Shown here piece by piece: positions 55,201-63,980 of a stretch of DNA of 64,000 nucleotides. Made by a program: the position numbers and the translations under genes. The DNA lies in NCBI GenBank assembly GCA_964036195.1, contig OZ038455.1:8759855-8823854 (forward strand), given 5' to 3'. Source of the stretch: Sphaerolaimus hirsutus. Its lineage: Eukaryota; Nematoda; Chromadorea; Monhysterida; Sphaerolaimidae. The stretch's first letter is position 1. The number at the start of each line of letters is the position of its first letter. The notes under the pieces were generated by a model that searched no databases, was not told where the DNA came from, and worked only from the letters and a program-made list of their open reading frames with translations.

Positions 55201-58200
55201 TTGTTGTGATTTATCAGTTTGTGAATCATCACCCTTATCAGGTGAAGGCTGTGAATTATCATCATCCTTTACCTCAGTGTCGATTTTATATTCAACACCG
55301 TCCTCTGTGTCGATTTCAAGAGGTACTAGGTTAGATGGAGATCTACGTGTGCGACGACCGTTACTTGACAATACTGTGACTGCACGTATTTTGCCATCGC
55401 TTGACACGTGTATTTCGTGAACACGGCCCATTTGCCACATGCCGCGTGGTTGTTTATCGTCTGTGATTAACACCACTTGGCCACGTTTGGGAGCTTCGTT
55501 GATTGTGCCTCTTTTCAAGCGTTGATTTTTAGCTCGATCTTTGAGTAGGTCAATGTATTGACGTGACCACTCGTACCAAAGCACTTCACGATTGTGACGA
55601 ATTTGGTCCCAAAGTAATGTGATGTCATCTCTGTCCTTTTCAGGCACAGAATTGAGTGCAATTTCGTCGATGCAGTTGACGTCATTGACACGTGGGGGTG
55701 TGAGTGTGTAGGTTTTTTCGATTTGTGAGGGTGTGAGGTTGAAAGATCCATCCGTCATTCTTTCCCATTCCTCTTTTGGAATTTTTCGCATGGGTTCAAT
55801 CGTGGTGGAATCGAGTTCCAACTCACGTTTTTCATCCATGTAACATGGTGGTGGGGTGCCCCAAAGAAAATGTATTGGGCGCAGTATCGCTGCACCAATG
55901 TCTGTGTTTGACAAGTATGACAATGGTCGCGTATTGACGGAGAATTCGACGTCAAGCATGACTGTGAGAAATTCATGCCATGTGAGACAACGTCGTCCGC
56001 ATGCTTTTTTGAGCAAGCGTTTGACTAAACCTACCATGCGTTCATACACGCCGCCCTGCCAAGGACTATTGGCTGTGATAAAATGCCATTTTACGTCCGG
56101 TAGCATTTTGACACAATTTTTGAATGCTGGGGCATTGTCGGACCAAATTGTGTCCGGCATGCCTCGACGTGAAATAAAACGATTTAGAGCCATAATAGTG
56201 TCGGCTGTCGAGACACTATTAGTTGACTCTAAATGGATGGCGCGTGTACTGAAGCATGTTAGCAACAAAATGTGTTGACTGTGACGGGTTCCGTTCTGTG
56301 AATAAACTAACGGTCCCATATAATCAATGCCAATATGTTGAAATGGCTTGATTTGTGATTGAGTTCGAGTGACAGGTAATGTGTGAAAATCAGGTAATGT
56401 GAATGGACCTCCTTCCGCTTTGCGGCATGTGACACATTTTCGCAAAATTTTTGCAACTACCTGCTTGGCACTTGACAACCAGCAGTGTTCGCGTAAATCT
56501 GCTAAAGTGTGAAGCATGCCACTGTGACCAGCAAGCTCATGAAAATGAGTAACCACTAGCGTTGTTAACCACCCTGTCTTTGGCAGGTAGTAAAACAACG
56601 AAGGGTTTCGATGTTCTTTGTGAGACACACGCGTGACACAATATAATAAATTATTCCACGCGTCCCATTTGAGCATGTGGTGTTTGCCAAGTTGCGCTTG
56701 TGAAATGCAACTGGCACATTCCTCTGCCTGTGAAATGCGCAATACATGTCGAAATGCTTCGTTCAAATCAGCTTGTGTGATGGGTTTTGATAAATATTCG
56801 CTTTCGCGCTTTGCAGCTTTGTGCATGGAGCGATTTAGCCAATATGTTTTGACACGAAGCAGATATACGACAGTACGCAACAATTTTGACAGTGTTGAAA
56901 ATCGTCGAATGTCGATTTCGAATGGATTTGACGGGATGTGACGTTGTCGACTTTCGACAAACGGATTTTGAGGAGTGACATTTTGTGACAAATTGGGGTC
57001 CAAGTTGACGGGTACTTGCTGTGCAAGAGCATTAGCTGGCTGTGAATCAGGCTGTGAAACGGGCTGTGAAGTTACTGCTCCCGCATATAAAGGTCGACTG
57101 ATGTGAATGTCGCCTTTCGCAAGCTCTTCGGTGACAGGTTGCGCTTGATATTGTGAAATGTCAAGCATGGTTGATGTGAGAGGTTCAGCTAAAAATGTAG
57201 GTCCGGTGAACCACATTGTTTCGATCATCAGTTGATCAAAAGTGCAACCCCGTGACGCGATGTCGGCTGGGTTATCTTTTGTAGCAACCTTGCAAATTTG
57301 AATGCAATGTTTTGACATTAGTGAGTGGATTTTTGTGACCCGATTGTTGACAAAAGTAGCCAGCGGCTTTGCTGTATACAGCCAGCCGATGACAACGGTA
57401 CTATCGGTCCAGAGGAAATTACTGTGAATTTTCCATCCACCCAGCTCAACGAGTTCATGATGTAAATAATCGATGAGCTGTGCACCAATTGTGACACCTA
57501 GCAATTCCAAGCGTGTGATTGTGAGGGGTTGACCTTGTTTTGACGGAAGTGGGGCTAGTTTTGTGCGAGCTGTGAGAAAACCACTAAAATATCGGTCATC
57601 CTCATAGCCGTATTCATCAGGTGAAATCGCTTTTTGACGCAAATAAGCGCAAACGGCGTATCCATCTTTTGAGGCATCGCAAAACACATGTAATTCTAAT
57701 GGTCTTGTGACGGCTTTGACATCGATGCCAAAAGAGTGAAATGATCGCGGGAATTTGATTTGACTTATGGACGAAAGATGTCGTTTTAAATCGTCCAGTA
57801 AGTCATCCGCCTCTGGGTCTTCAATGAGTTCATCCCAGGTTGTGATATTGCACCTTTGAATTATTTGTGACACACGAAATTTCAACCGAAATAACGCGGG
57901 TGCTGTGACGCCAATAGGATCGTATGTTGAAGCCAGCAATTTATTTAAATTGCGGCGAGTGGCTGTGACAATGAGCGTGAAATCTTTTTTGGGAGCTGGC
58001 ACTGCAATGGTGTCTTCAATGTGATCGTAAACGAGACCCATTACTTTGATGTATTGTGACTTTTTCGGGTTGAGGTCATCGGGTTTGATTTTTTCCGAGA
58101 CCATAGGCGAATTTGTCATCCATTCGCGCATGTTGAAATTTGCTCTGGCAAAAACAGCTTTAATTAAACGATAGAGCTGTATTGCATATTTGTCATCATC

Positions 58201-61200
58201 TACGCTGATAACTAAATTATCAACGTAAATGCTGTTGAGCAACAGCTCCAGTTTCATTCGTTCATTGGTTTCAGCGGGATGCATGTGAGCTAATTCCTCT
58301 TCTAGGTGATATTTGATGACAGTTGACAAAATGGATGGACTGCATGTGAGGCCAAACAGCACCCTTGTGAATTGCATCATTTGAATATTGTCTTCATGTG
58401 ACGGAATGGTGTCATCACGCAGCCAGTAAAATTTTGTGAAAGCGCGTGATTTTGGGTGAAGAGCAATTTGTAAAAATGCTTTTTCAATATCTGCTAATAA
58501 CACCACTTTTCCGGCTCTGAAGCGAAGCATTAATCCGAGCGCCAGGGGTGTGAGAACTGGGCCTCGAAATAAGCAATTATTGAGACTTGGCTTGCCTGCA
58601 GAACCATCATACACTATTCGACATGTTGTCGATCTGCCAGGTGTGAGGACAGGTTGGTGAGGTAGGATGTGTTCTTGCAGACCATCTTGTGAACCATAGA
58701 CGGGTTCGATGACCCCTTTGTGAAGCTGATCTGAGATGACTTTCGCGTATGTAGCGAATAAATCGGGATCTTTTCGAAACCGTTTCAACAGTGACAGAAA
58801 GCGACGAAATGCTTCTGCATTGTTAGTTGGCAATTCTTGAATGGTTGATTTGAATGGCCAATCCACGCTATAGCGACCAGTTTCTGGATCAAGAGTAATT
58901 GATTCCAGAATTAACTGTTCAGCTATGTCGTCATCATGTGATAAGGGATCATCTGTGATACCTATTGACTCGAGACTGTGAAATTGAAATAATGTCTCTT
59001 GGCCAACAGCAACAGCTGATGAAGCATGTGAACTGCATGAAACCATGAATTGATGTGGGGAAATGTCGGGTGTTGTGACGAATGATTGTGAGGACGCATT
59101 TCCGCCTAACATCAACCCAAGTATTGATTCGACTATGATCAAGCCAGATGGGAGTTCGATTTCTGTTGGTCGAATATCGAACTTCCAATAATAGTCTTGA
59201 CCAATGACTACATCTGGTTGACATAGTTTGTGACAAAACTCATCAGTCATTTCGGTCAATTCAAGCGGTTCCGCGAATTGTTCTTGTGCATGTTCACCGT
59301 ACACAATATAAATGACTGTTTTGTCGTCTTGTGACAAAGGAGGTGGGCATGCATATGTTGCTAAATTATCCACTGCACGTAAGGTGAGCGGAATTTGTAA
59401 CATATTGCCCTTATTGTCGACGTGTTTGTAAATAGGCATGACAGCCTCGACCAAAAACGTATTGACTGTGACAGGCGTTTTTGTCGCAAACACGTTCATT
59501 TGAAGAACAACATCTCCTTTGTTTTCAAAGTTATACTCATTTGCCACGGATGCTTTAATGTATGAATATTCGCATCCAGTGTCAAAGAATATTAACAAAG
59601 GGTCTGTGACTCGATTTAATTCAGCGTCTTTATTAATTAATGAAGCCTGGGCCACTTGCAAACGAACAATAGGTGCAAAATCGAACTCACATTCTTGTTC
59701 GGCCTGCTGCCTGGTAGCGGGGTTGGGGTTACCGTAACCCGCCTGTGCGCTCAGCACCTCCACCGTGGGCCTGTGACTAGGTTGAAGTGGCACCGACGAT
59801 GACATTTGATTCGGGTTGAGGTGTGGGTACACCTCGTACCGTTTCTGCTGGAAGCCGCGGATTTTGGCCTCGACGGTCTCCATATCTGTGCCTTCCTGGA
59901 TGAGGTTGGCACGGAGCGTCGTCCACAGCTCGTTTTCGCTGTGATATTTGCGAGCTTCCTCTTGAGCTTTCGCCTGTTGCGCGTTAGCGGGCCTCGGCCA
60001 TTCGCCCATGTCGAGCGGGCCGTCCATGTCCAGCTGGTACAGCATACTCTGTCTCCACCGGAAATCGTTTTCATCCGGTGGGATGACACACACGCTCATC
60101 GGTTCCGTTTGTGAAGGCGGATACGATGGCGGTGCATGTGACGACGCCGCGCCCGTTGTGATTACCTGAGCGTTGACAAAATTAGCGCTCGTTGCTTTGA
60201 CAAAGGCTTTATTTTGTGAATTGTTTACCTGACGCCTGGCGGGTGCCTGTCGGGTAGGACAGAACGCCCCGTGATGCTGACCAATCTGGCGACAATAGTA
60301 GCAACTCAATTGTTGAGTGCACTGTGCCGCTTGATGGCCTCTGCGCGTGCAGCGCGTGCACACGTCGCCCAAAGCTCGCAACCGTTCAGTGCGCTCTCTC
60401 GGTGTGACGTATTGAGGGCAATCGGTTGTGTAGTGCTCTTTGACGCCGCAGAACAAACACTCGAATTTCGGCTGGCGATAGTTAGCAGCAGGTTGTGAGG
60501 GCTGCTTTTGACTAATCGCTCCGATCGCCGGAGTTCTGGGAGGTTGAGTGGAATTTTTATTTTTTCCTTGTGATTTACCAGCGTTGGTACCAGCAAAAGC
60601 AACCGTATTGTGAATAGGTTTTGGTTTTGAAAAGGTATTTTGTGATTTATTTCCTTTTTTCTTTTGCTGTTGCCAACCACCTCCATTTTGTGGCTTTTTG
60701 ATCGATGAATTCTGTGATTTCTGAACAGCAGTTGAAGATTGTGAACTCTGTTGTTCAGTTTTCATCGCATCTAACCGAGCACGAGCAATGGTAGTTAATG
60801 CATCAACAAACCTGACGACTGTGAGTTCGGTGTCGCCGGTTACAGCGGTGCACATCGAATTCCGGTGTTCTTCTGTGACGGCAAGAACAATATTATCGGG
60901 AAGATAACCACGAATTATTCTTAACACTGCACCAGAATCGACACTTTCACCCCTTTCTTTAAGTTGATTGAGAGTTGACAAAAGGGTTCGTGTGAAATTT
61001 GTGAGAGAGTCTCCTCTTGACGAAGGTTTTTCAAGTGAATACAATTTATCCCAAAGGGCGGCTTGTACCCGATGCGTTTCACCGAAGTTTGATTGTAACA
61101 TGGTGACCGCTGTGATGTAATCTCGACCATCACCTTTTAATCCGGCCAGCAGTTCTGCTGCTGGACCGGTAAGGCTGAGCTTGAGGTATGTATATTTCAT

Positions 61201-61920
61201 ACCCATTGACAAATTAGCTCGGTCGTGAATTTGAGCTCGAAAAATCTCCCACCAAGCTGCCCATTCTAACGGATCACCGTTATATTTAGCAAGCTCGATT
61301 TTAGGTAACTTTAACAAAGTTTCCGGTTGTGAAGGTTGAGAACTACTTCCCATATTGACATTGTTGTAAGGGGGTTGTGAAAGGGGTTGAGTAGTTAAAT
61401 CAACAGTGGACTGACCTTTCAAGGAAAGTATCAACCTTTCCGCGGATTTGATGTGCGCTTGGGCGGACGCAATCCTCGATTCCAGCTCATCCATGAGCAT
61501 CATCGCGTTGTTCGAGCCAGAGTAGAGCGCGCGATCCAATTTTGCGTTGGCGCTCTTTATCTCCTCGGCCGCTCCATCTTCGTCTCTGTCTAGGCTTATG
61601 ATGTAATCTTGGACAGTGGTTGTGAATTTGTCCATAGCCGTAGACAGGTCCGAGCGTTTCATCTCGGCCTGGTAGCCGTAGGCCTGAAGTAGTTCTAATA
61701 CTTCCTCCGCCGCCCGTATGTTGACGGCGGCGGGTTGTGACTCGTCTTTGACGATTTTAGGAATCGGTTTGGATGTGAATCGCAGCACTCCGTTGCGCAC
61801 TCCGGTCAGCGCCCGGCTATGCTGAGTCAACGGATGAGCTGTGTCGAACTCCTCAACGTTGCTCGCAGGCATAGCTGCGGCGGCGGCAGCGCGCTGAGCG
61901 CGTATGCGTTCGTCGGCCAT
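52201..61920 (-). CDS. gag-pol-env: BEL Gag-Pol-Env-like polyprotein, 3239 aa
   Basis: ATG at 61920 and one uninterrupted frame. Gag occupies about residues 1-560 and ends in three Cys/His knuckles (CLFCGVKEHYTTDC, CTRCTRRGHQAAQC, CYYCRQIGQHHGAFC). The protease has FFDTGCEYSY near 777. RT has LADIEKAFLQI and the catalytic YVDN near 1232. RNase H has VFCDASKDGYAV near 1410. Integrase has an HHCC finger near 1787-1833 and catalytic residues in IDYMGP, WSDNAPAF and PWQGGVYERM (about 1865-1957). A DUF5641-like domain follows (about 2140-2197). From about 2270 comes a hydrophobic signal-like segment, a Cys-rich ectodomain, a membrane span near 2837-2859 and a 380-residue basic tail with DPPPY near 3107. 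The env-like part resembles captured viral glycoproteins, but I cannot name the source. Fusion of all parts in one frame implies processing. Confidence 0.9.
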   Translation of the reverse strand: MADERIRAQRAAAAAAMPASNVEEFDTAHPLTQHSRALTGVRNGVLRFTSKPIPKIVKDESQPAAVNIRAAEEVLELLQAYGYQAEMKRSDLSTAMDKFTTTVQDYIISLDRDEDGAAEEIKSANAKLDRALYSGSNNAMMLMDELESRIASAQAHIKSAERLILSLKGQSTVDLTTQPLSQPPYNNVNMGSSSQPSQPETLLKLPKIELAKYNGDPLEWAAWWEIFRAQIHDRANLSMGMKYTYLKLSLTGPAAELLAGLKGDGRDYITAVTMLQSNFGETHRVQAALWDKLYSLEKPSSRGDSLTNFTRTLLSTLNQLKERGESVDSGAVLRIIRGYLPDNIVLAVTEEHRNSMCTAVTGDTELTVVRFVDALTTIARARLDAMKTEQQSSQSSTAVQKSQNSSIKKPQNGGGWQQQKKKGNKSQNTFSKPKPIHNTVAFAGTNAGKSQGKNKNSTQPPRTPAIGAISQKQPSQPAANYRQPKFECLFCGVKEHYTTDCPQYVTPRERTERLRALGDVCTRCTRRGHQAAQCTQQLSCYYCRQIGQHHGAFCPTRQAPARRQVNNSQNKAFVKATSANFVNAQVITTGAASSHAPPSYPPSQTEPMSVCVIPPDENDFRWRQSMLYQLDMDGPLDMGEWPRPANAQQAKAQEEARKYHSENELWTTLRANLIQEGTDMETVEAKIRGFQQKRYEVYPHLNPNQMSSSVPLQPSHRPTVEVLSAQAGYGNPNPATRQQAEQECEFDFAPIVRLQVAQASLINKDAELNRVTDPLLIFFDTGCEYSYIKASVANEYNFENKGDVVLQMNVFATKTPVTVNTFLVEAVMPIYKHVDNKGNMLQIPLTLRAVDNLATYACPPPLSQDDKTVIYIVYGEHAQEQFAEPLELTEMTDEFCHKLCQPDVVIGQDYYWKFDIRPTEIELPSGLIIVESILGLMLGGNASSQSFVTTPDISPHQFMVSCSSHASSAVAVGQETLFQFHSLESIGITDDPLSHDDDIAEQLILESITLDPETGRYSVDWPFKSTIQELPTNNAEAFRRFLSLLKRFRKDPDLFATYAKVISDQLHKGVIEPVYGSQDGLQEHILPHQPVLTPGRSTTCRIVYDGSAGKPSLNNCLFRGPVLTPLALGLMLRFRAGKVVLLADIEKAFLQIALHPKSRAFTKFYWLRDDTIPSHEDNIQMMQFTRVLFGLTCSPSILSTVIKYHLEEELAHMHPAETNERMKLELLLNSIYVDNLVISVDDDKYAIQLYRLIKAVFARANFNMREWMTNSPMVSEKIKPDDLNPKKSQYIKVMGLVYDHIEDTIAVPAPKKDFTLIVTATRRNLNKLLASTYDPIGVTAPALFRLKFRVSQIIQRCNITTWDELIEDPEADDLLDDLKRHLSSISQIKFPRSFHSFGIDVKAVTRPLELHVFCDASKDGYAVCAYLRQKAISPDEYGYEDDRYFSGFLTARTKLAPLPSKQGQPLTITRLELLGVTIGAQLIDYLHHELVELGGWKIHSNFLWTDSTVVIGWLYTAKPLATFVNNRVTKIHSLMSKHCIQICKVATKDNPADIASRGCTFDQLMIETMWFTGPTFLAEPLTSTMLDISQYQAQPVTEELAKGDIHISRPLYAGAVTSQPVSQPDSQPANALAQQVPVNLDPNLSQNVTPQNPFVESRQRHIPSNPFEIDIRRFSTLSKLLRTVVYLLRVKTYWLNRSMHKAAKRESEYLSKPITQADLNEAFRHVLRISQAEECASCISQAQLGKHHMLKWDAWNNLLYCVTRVSHKEHRNPSLFYYLPKTGWLTTLVVTHFHELAGHSGMLHTLADLREHCWLSSAKQVVAKILRKCVTCRKAEGGPFTLPDFHTLPVTRTQSQIKPFQHIGIDYMGPLVYSQNGTRHSQHILLLTCFSTRAIHLESTNSVSTADTIMALNRFISRRGMPDTIWSDNAPAFKNCVKMLPDVKWHFITANSPWQGGVYERMVGLVKRLLKKACGRRCLTWHEFLTVMLDVEFSVNTRPLSYLSNTDIGAAILRPIHFLWGTPPPCYMDEKRELELDSTTIEPMRKIPKEEWERMTDGSFNLTPSQIEKTYTLTPPRVNDVNCIDEIALNSVPEKDRDDITLLWDQIRHNREVLWYEWSRQYIDLLKDRAKNQRLKRGTINEAPKRGQVVLITDDKQPRGMWQMGRVHEIHVSSDGKIRAVTVLSSNGRRTRRSPSNLVPLEIDTEDGVEYKIDTEVKDDDNSQPSPDKGDDSQTDKSQQQSQSSQQDARRANPRRTCRYTGTYSFWGNVSHLMALSLLIQSKLANALTWTDQYHKTFNLCHKTRTGHAIQLPEKVTCHFPQVTAIEDIVVSIWTLRVQPQTTPIYRCFQQEHTIVTYMSLVGGKAMLPPEIIKNHRVTTYDCMIAYQNKTWKGEPLIKISHALWSTNKSLHIDYCYFCHNLSNTVMNFHIEEGVVASLDGKKIVSEIQDLSHCNPQAGYCYDSDNGVSLWNATAFNKQCAFQEIGQFDAQYSQNHYIVEKLQAAFSVTWRSQQFPNNAECVPKDAKYIDQGSAFIQFLRYQLKKLKKPPTEKAPLHFKLAPNLDVGVFHLLTARQQYEVDKIAHLEQKQFGSIWQQLCHIRQTQLDIIHAIVTFNPTLGLRALLGRQNLYAEWHGDILMFWDCKPVTAEIIYFQHEYNNTCYKFLPVKVTNHPHIMFVAPGTNDLITHSPIDHCLMKDHKYYQLNDNSWANENGPTNLHVTKLPIELIWAGSWKPFTLNVSGSPGVSMTDIAFSIMAAHHHFQNLQRLEQQVTRSVDYIATKSNDPKAVQAYIAGIGQGVGAYFEGVGKELGHIIHGSVTGGASALDTLLTGPLQTTVNIILIIITIAYIGYIGYVYMQWRLVTGRGMLPDIKGFFRRKGRRDRSPNNRGPRPFNKEKSVSDGDVTARRSRQAVSTNPLCQTKSSHNRHNHQVRHSYLQSLSHPSNEFLHSNGFQDARYSLDRIPRSVIVPNAPKKSKWRRGRAGSQNLHPPASHNRRARHQTPDSQSPSLSQRKSQWKTRSLTASPCKSDSRDSLESQGSQVSRNCHTKHFPLYPKLFTNSITSIKNWSNQKLNDLKRSVTFLRQTPSQSDIELGEMEESHDQELDPPPYHLTNSTQSLHSVRPHSQPPMSPCYQANRLQHRSNGSPPSRRGRSSTRPTRSDKPSRGSPRNLRSSPTGRDDQRGPQKTRRPDTGKATSLRRMPSNPWTSIMRRAGKMPASKTPTICYHRSDESITGV
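52223..53341 (-). CDS. Overlapping frame, 372 codons, basic protein
   Basis: A second minus-strand frame is open for 372 codons under the env-like tail, starting right after the membrane span. It has no ATG at its beginning (first triplet GTG, first Met about residue 137), so it would need splicing or a frameshift. It contains KRRRRNRQKKP near its start, an arginine-rich motif like those of Rev/Tat-type RNA-binding proteins, then a Ser/Thr/Pro-rich part and an acidic C-terminus ending DLLPQE. The overlapping main frame here is low-complexity Arg/Ser/Pro. Either frame could be the conserved one. Confidence 0.4.
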   Translation of the reverse strand: MAARNRQGYAARHQGLFPKKGQKGQKPKQQGPPPVQQGKIGKRRRRNRQKKPASGFNKPALSNQIVTQSSQSSSSSQLPSKFVTPLKRVSPFKRLSGRTVQPRSDPPIGYSTERAEEIEMETGARRVTKPAPSCESQPQSSSPNARFTVTEPVTTEVTMEDAIPDREPLQKRLKRFAGVAGLPGEQKLSHKTFSFIPQTFHKFNNINQKLVKSKVKRSKKICDLPQTNTFTVRHRARRDGRKSRSRTRSPTVPFDQFNSITSQCTTSFTTSHVPLLSSQPLAASEQWQPTEPSRAIVDETDALRQAFERLAEESEKLPNWPGRPAGAPEDQAPGHGEGNQPEEDAVEPMDEHHEEGRENAGVEDADDLLPQE

Positions 61921-62181
61921 AGCAAAGTTTGATCAATTTATTGCTTATTAGCAAAGTGGTAGCTAGCTGTGAACGAAATAAAATAATAAAAATAAATATT
62001 TCGTTAATTGTGACTTGTACTTGTAAAATCGTAAGTATTTATGCACGTGCTACTAACGATTTTGCGTCCAAAACCGTATTACCGTAACCTCGTGCGTGTG
62101 ACTCAGGCTGTGAAAAGCAATTTCCAATGAAATTTCGCGCGAGACGACTTAATTAGAGTGACCAATTAGTTTTAATTAGTC
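61921..62181 (-). other. BEL leader
   Basis: 261 bases between the primer site and the polyprotein start, with no ORF. It would carry packaging signals. Confidence 0.5.
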
Positions 62182-62199
62182 ACCCTGCTCGCTGCGCCA
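62182..62199 (-). promoter_or_regulatory. BEL primer binding site, tRNA-Ser(UGA)
   Basis: The minus strand reads TGGCGCAGCGAGCAGGGT directly after the LTR. It is an 18-base complement to the 3' end of animal tRNA-Ser(UGA) (CCTGCTCGCTGCGCCA), as recalled. Confidence 0.8.
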
Positions 62200-63300
62200 T
62201 GTAAAATAATACGGAACTTGTTGAAGTGACTTGTGAACCAGCTCCTATTCCTAACCGAGGAAGAGGACAAATGTGAACAAGTGAAAGTTGACGTGAAGCG
62301 TCGTCTCTAGTTGACGTTCCGTTATTTTATCAAATGTGATTAGTTGAGTTGAAGTGAATTGACGTGAGTTAGTGTGAAGCAAATTTAGATTGTTTACCAA
62401 AGGTTTTGACGAACGTTTTTATTTAGGCGATTAAATACAAAGAATTAAATGTAAATAAAATATATATAAAAATATACGTAAACAAAGGAATTAATTTACA
62501 ACTAAAATTAATTACTTAAATAAAACGTAAAAGAAGCTCTAATTACCGGAGAAATAAGGCAATTTAAAGAAGGCACTTAATTACGACAAAAGGCGAGAAT
62601 TAAGTGGCGCGGTTGTGAAATAAAGCACCTCAAACAGCGCTGATGTGAAACAAAGCACTGAGGTGACTTAAAGCACCAAGCGTTAAACTTAGCACCAAAA
62701 ACAAGCGACTTAATAAGGTGACTACGGCGCTTATTTAGATCCTAGGAAGAGATTCGTGTGAAGTTGACGAGGTTGCAAACACTGCCGATTCTAGCTGTGA
62801 AATCGGCTTTTAAGGGCCAGACCGATGGCGATTTGTTTGGCGCCAATCGGTCGGCTCTAATCTCCGATTTTTACCCAACATTTCCAATTGTGAAAGTTCA
62901 ATCCTTGCCCGCTCGCTTCTCCGATGAAAAGCGAGCTAAACTGGCAAGATAGTGAAAATGTGAGACAAGCCAGACAGCATTTGAAATGGCGCGCGGGCCC
63001 GGCGCCCCGCTCGGGGCGGGCCCGCCGCTTAACATAAACATGACGGCGTATTTGCGTGCTGCTTGTCAAGGAAATGTGGCGGAATGTGAGCAATGACTAA
63101 GATCTAAATATGTGAACGATGTGAAGCGCATGTTGTAAACAACATCGCTTGAGATATTAATTGGTGAAGGTGAAGATGTTAAAATGGGAATGTAAATATG
63201 AATGAAATCTTGACGAGTTGAATTAATTGAATATAAAAGAGAACATAAGAAAGTTAACTTAAATATTATAGGTTTTTACATTTTACGATAATGTTACACA
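62200..63300 (-). repeat. BEL 5' LTR
   Basis: Collinear with 51017-52117 with one difference seen. Followed on the minus strand at once by the primer site. Confidence 0.9.
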
Positions 63301-63305
63301 GCAAT
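63301..63305. repeat. BEL target duplication, right (GCAAT)
   Basis: GCAAT directly after the 5' LTR, matching 51012-51016. Confidence 0.85.
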
Positions 63306-63307
63306 TT

Positions 63308-63622
63308 GGTATACTGTATATCCTTGAATAAGTTCCCCAGGGAGTTATTTTTTCGTCAGAAGTTTTTGAGTGGGGAGTTATTCGAGGGGGGGGGGTATTT
63401 TTTCATCGGAATTTTCAGTAAAACGTATGATTAATTTACTGCACGAATTTGGTAACAACGTGTTTTGTTAATGTGAAATGTTGTGGAAATGTTATCTACC
63501 CATCAAAGTGGGGGGAGTTATTTGAGAGGGGAGTTATTCTTTCCTCACACTCACAAAAGGGTGGACTTATTCGAGATGGGGGAGGTATTCAAGAGTTGGG
63601 ACTTATTTGAGGATATACGGTA
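63308..63622. mobile_element. MITE, TACCGTA family, diverged
   Basis: TATACTGTATATCCTTGAAT at the left and TTATTTGAGGATATACGGTA at the right, with GGGGAGTTATT words inside. Confidence 0.6.
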
Positions 63623-63796
63623 TCCACTTTAAACTGCTTGGTTTAGCTCACTTTCAGTGTGATCATTTTGTAAAGTGATGCGTGGTGTGCAGTGTGTGTG
63701 GTCCACGGAACTTTTTGCATCTCTTCCGTTTTGAATTGCCGTTTCTTTCGCTTTCTCTTACTGCTGCTTTTCTTGATCTTGTCAATTGACCAGGTG

Positions 63797-63980
63797 GCAG
63801 TCCCAAGCCCTGTAAAGTGCAAAGTAAAGTGTCAAATGTAAAGTCAAATGCAAAGTAAACTGTCAATTGTCATGCAAAGTTCTGTAATAAAATCTTTTCT
63901 TTTTGTTTTGATTGACACTTTACTTCGCATTTGACTTTACATTTGACACTTTACTTTACACTTACAGGGCTTGGGACTGC
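63797..63980. mobile_element. CAGTCCCAAG palindromic MITE
   Basis: GCAGTCCCAAGCCCTGTAAA at the left and TTACAGGGCTTGGGACTGC at the right. It is almost the same sequence as 47513-47698 with a slightly different central spacer. Confidence 0.85.

Larger units (their letters stand above)
51017..63300 (-). mobile_element. BEL/Pao LTR retroelement with env-like gene
   Basis: Two 1101-bp direct repeats, a 5-bp GCAAT duplication, a tRNA-Ser primer site and a single long gag-pol-env-like ORF on the minus strand. RT motif YVDN, the BEL-type integrase with NSPWQGGVYERM, and the following DUF5641-like domain identify BEL/Pao (Belpaoviridae). The LTRs differ at one position that I can see (51950 versus 63130), and the ORF is intact, so insertion was recent. 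It lies about 10 kb past the host gene stop. Confidence 0.92.
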
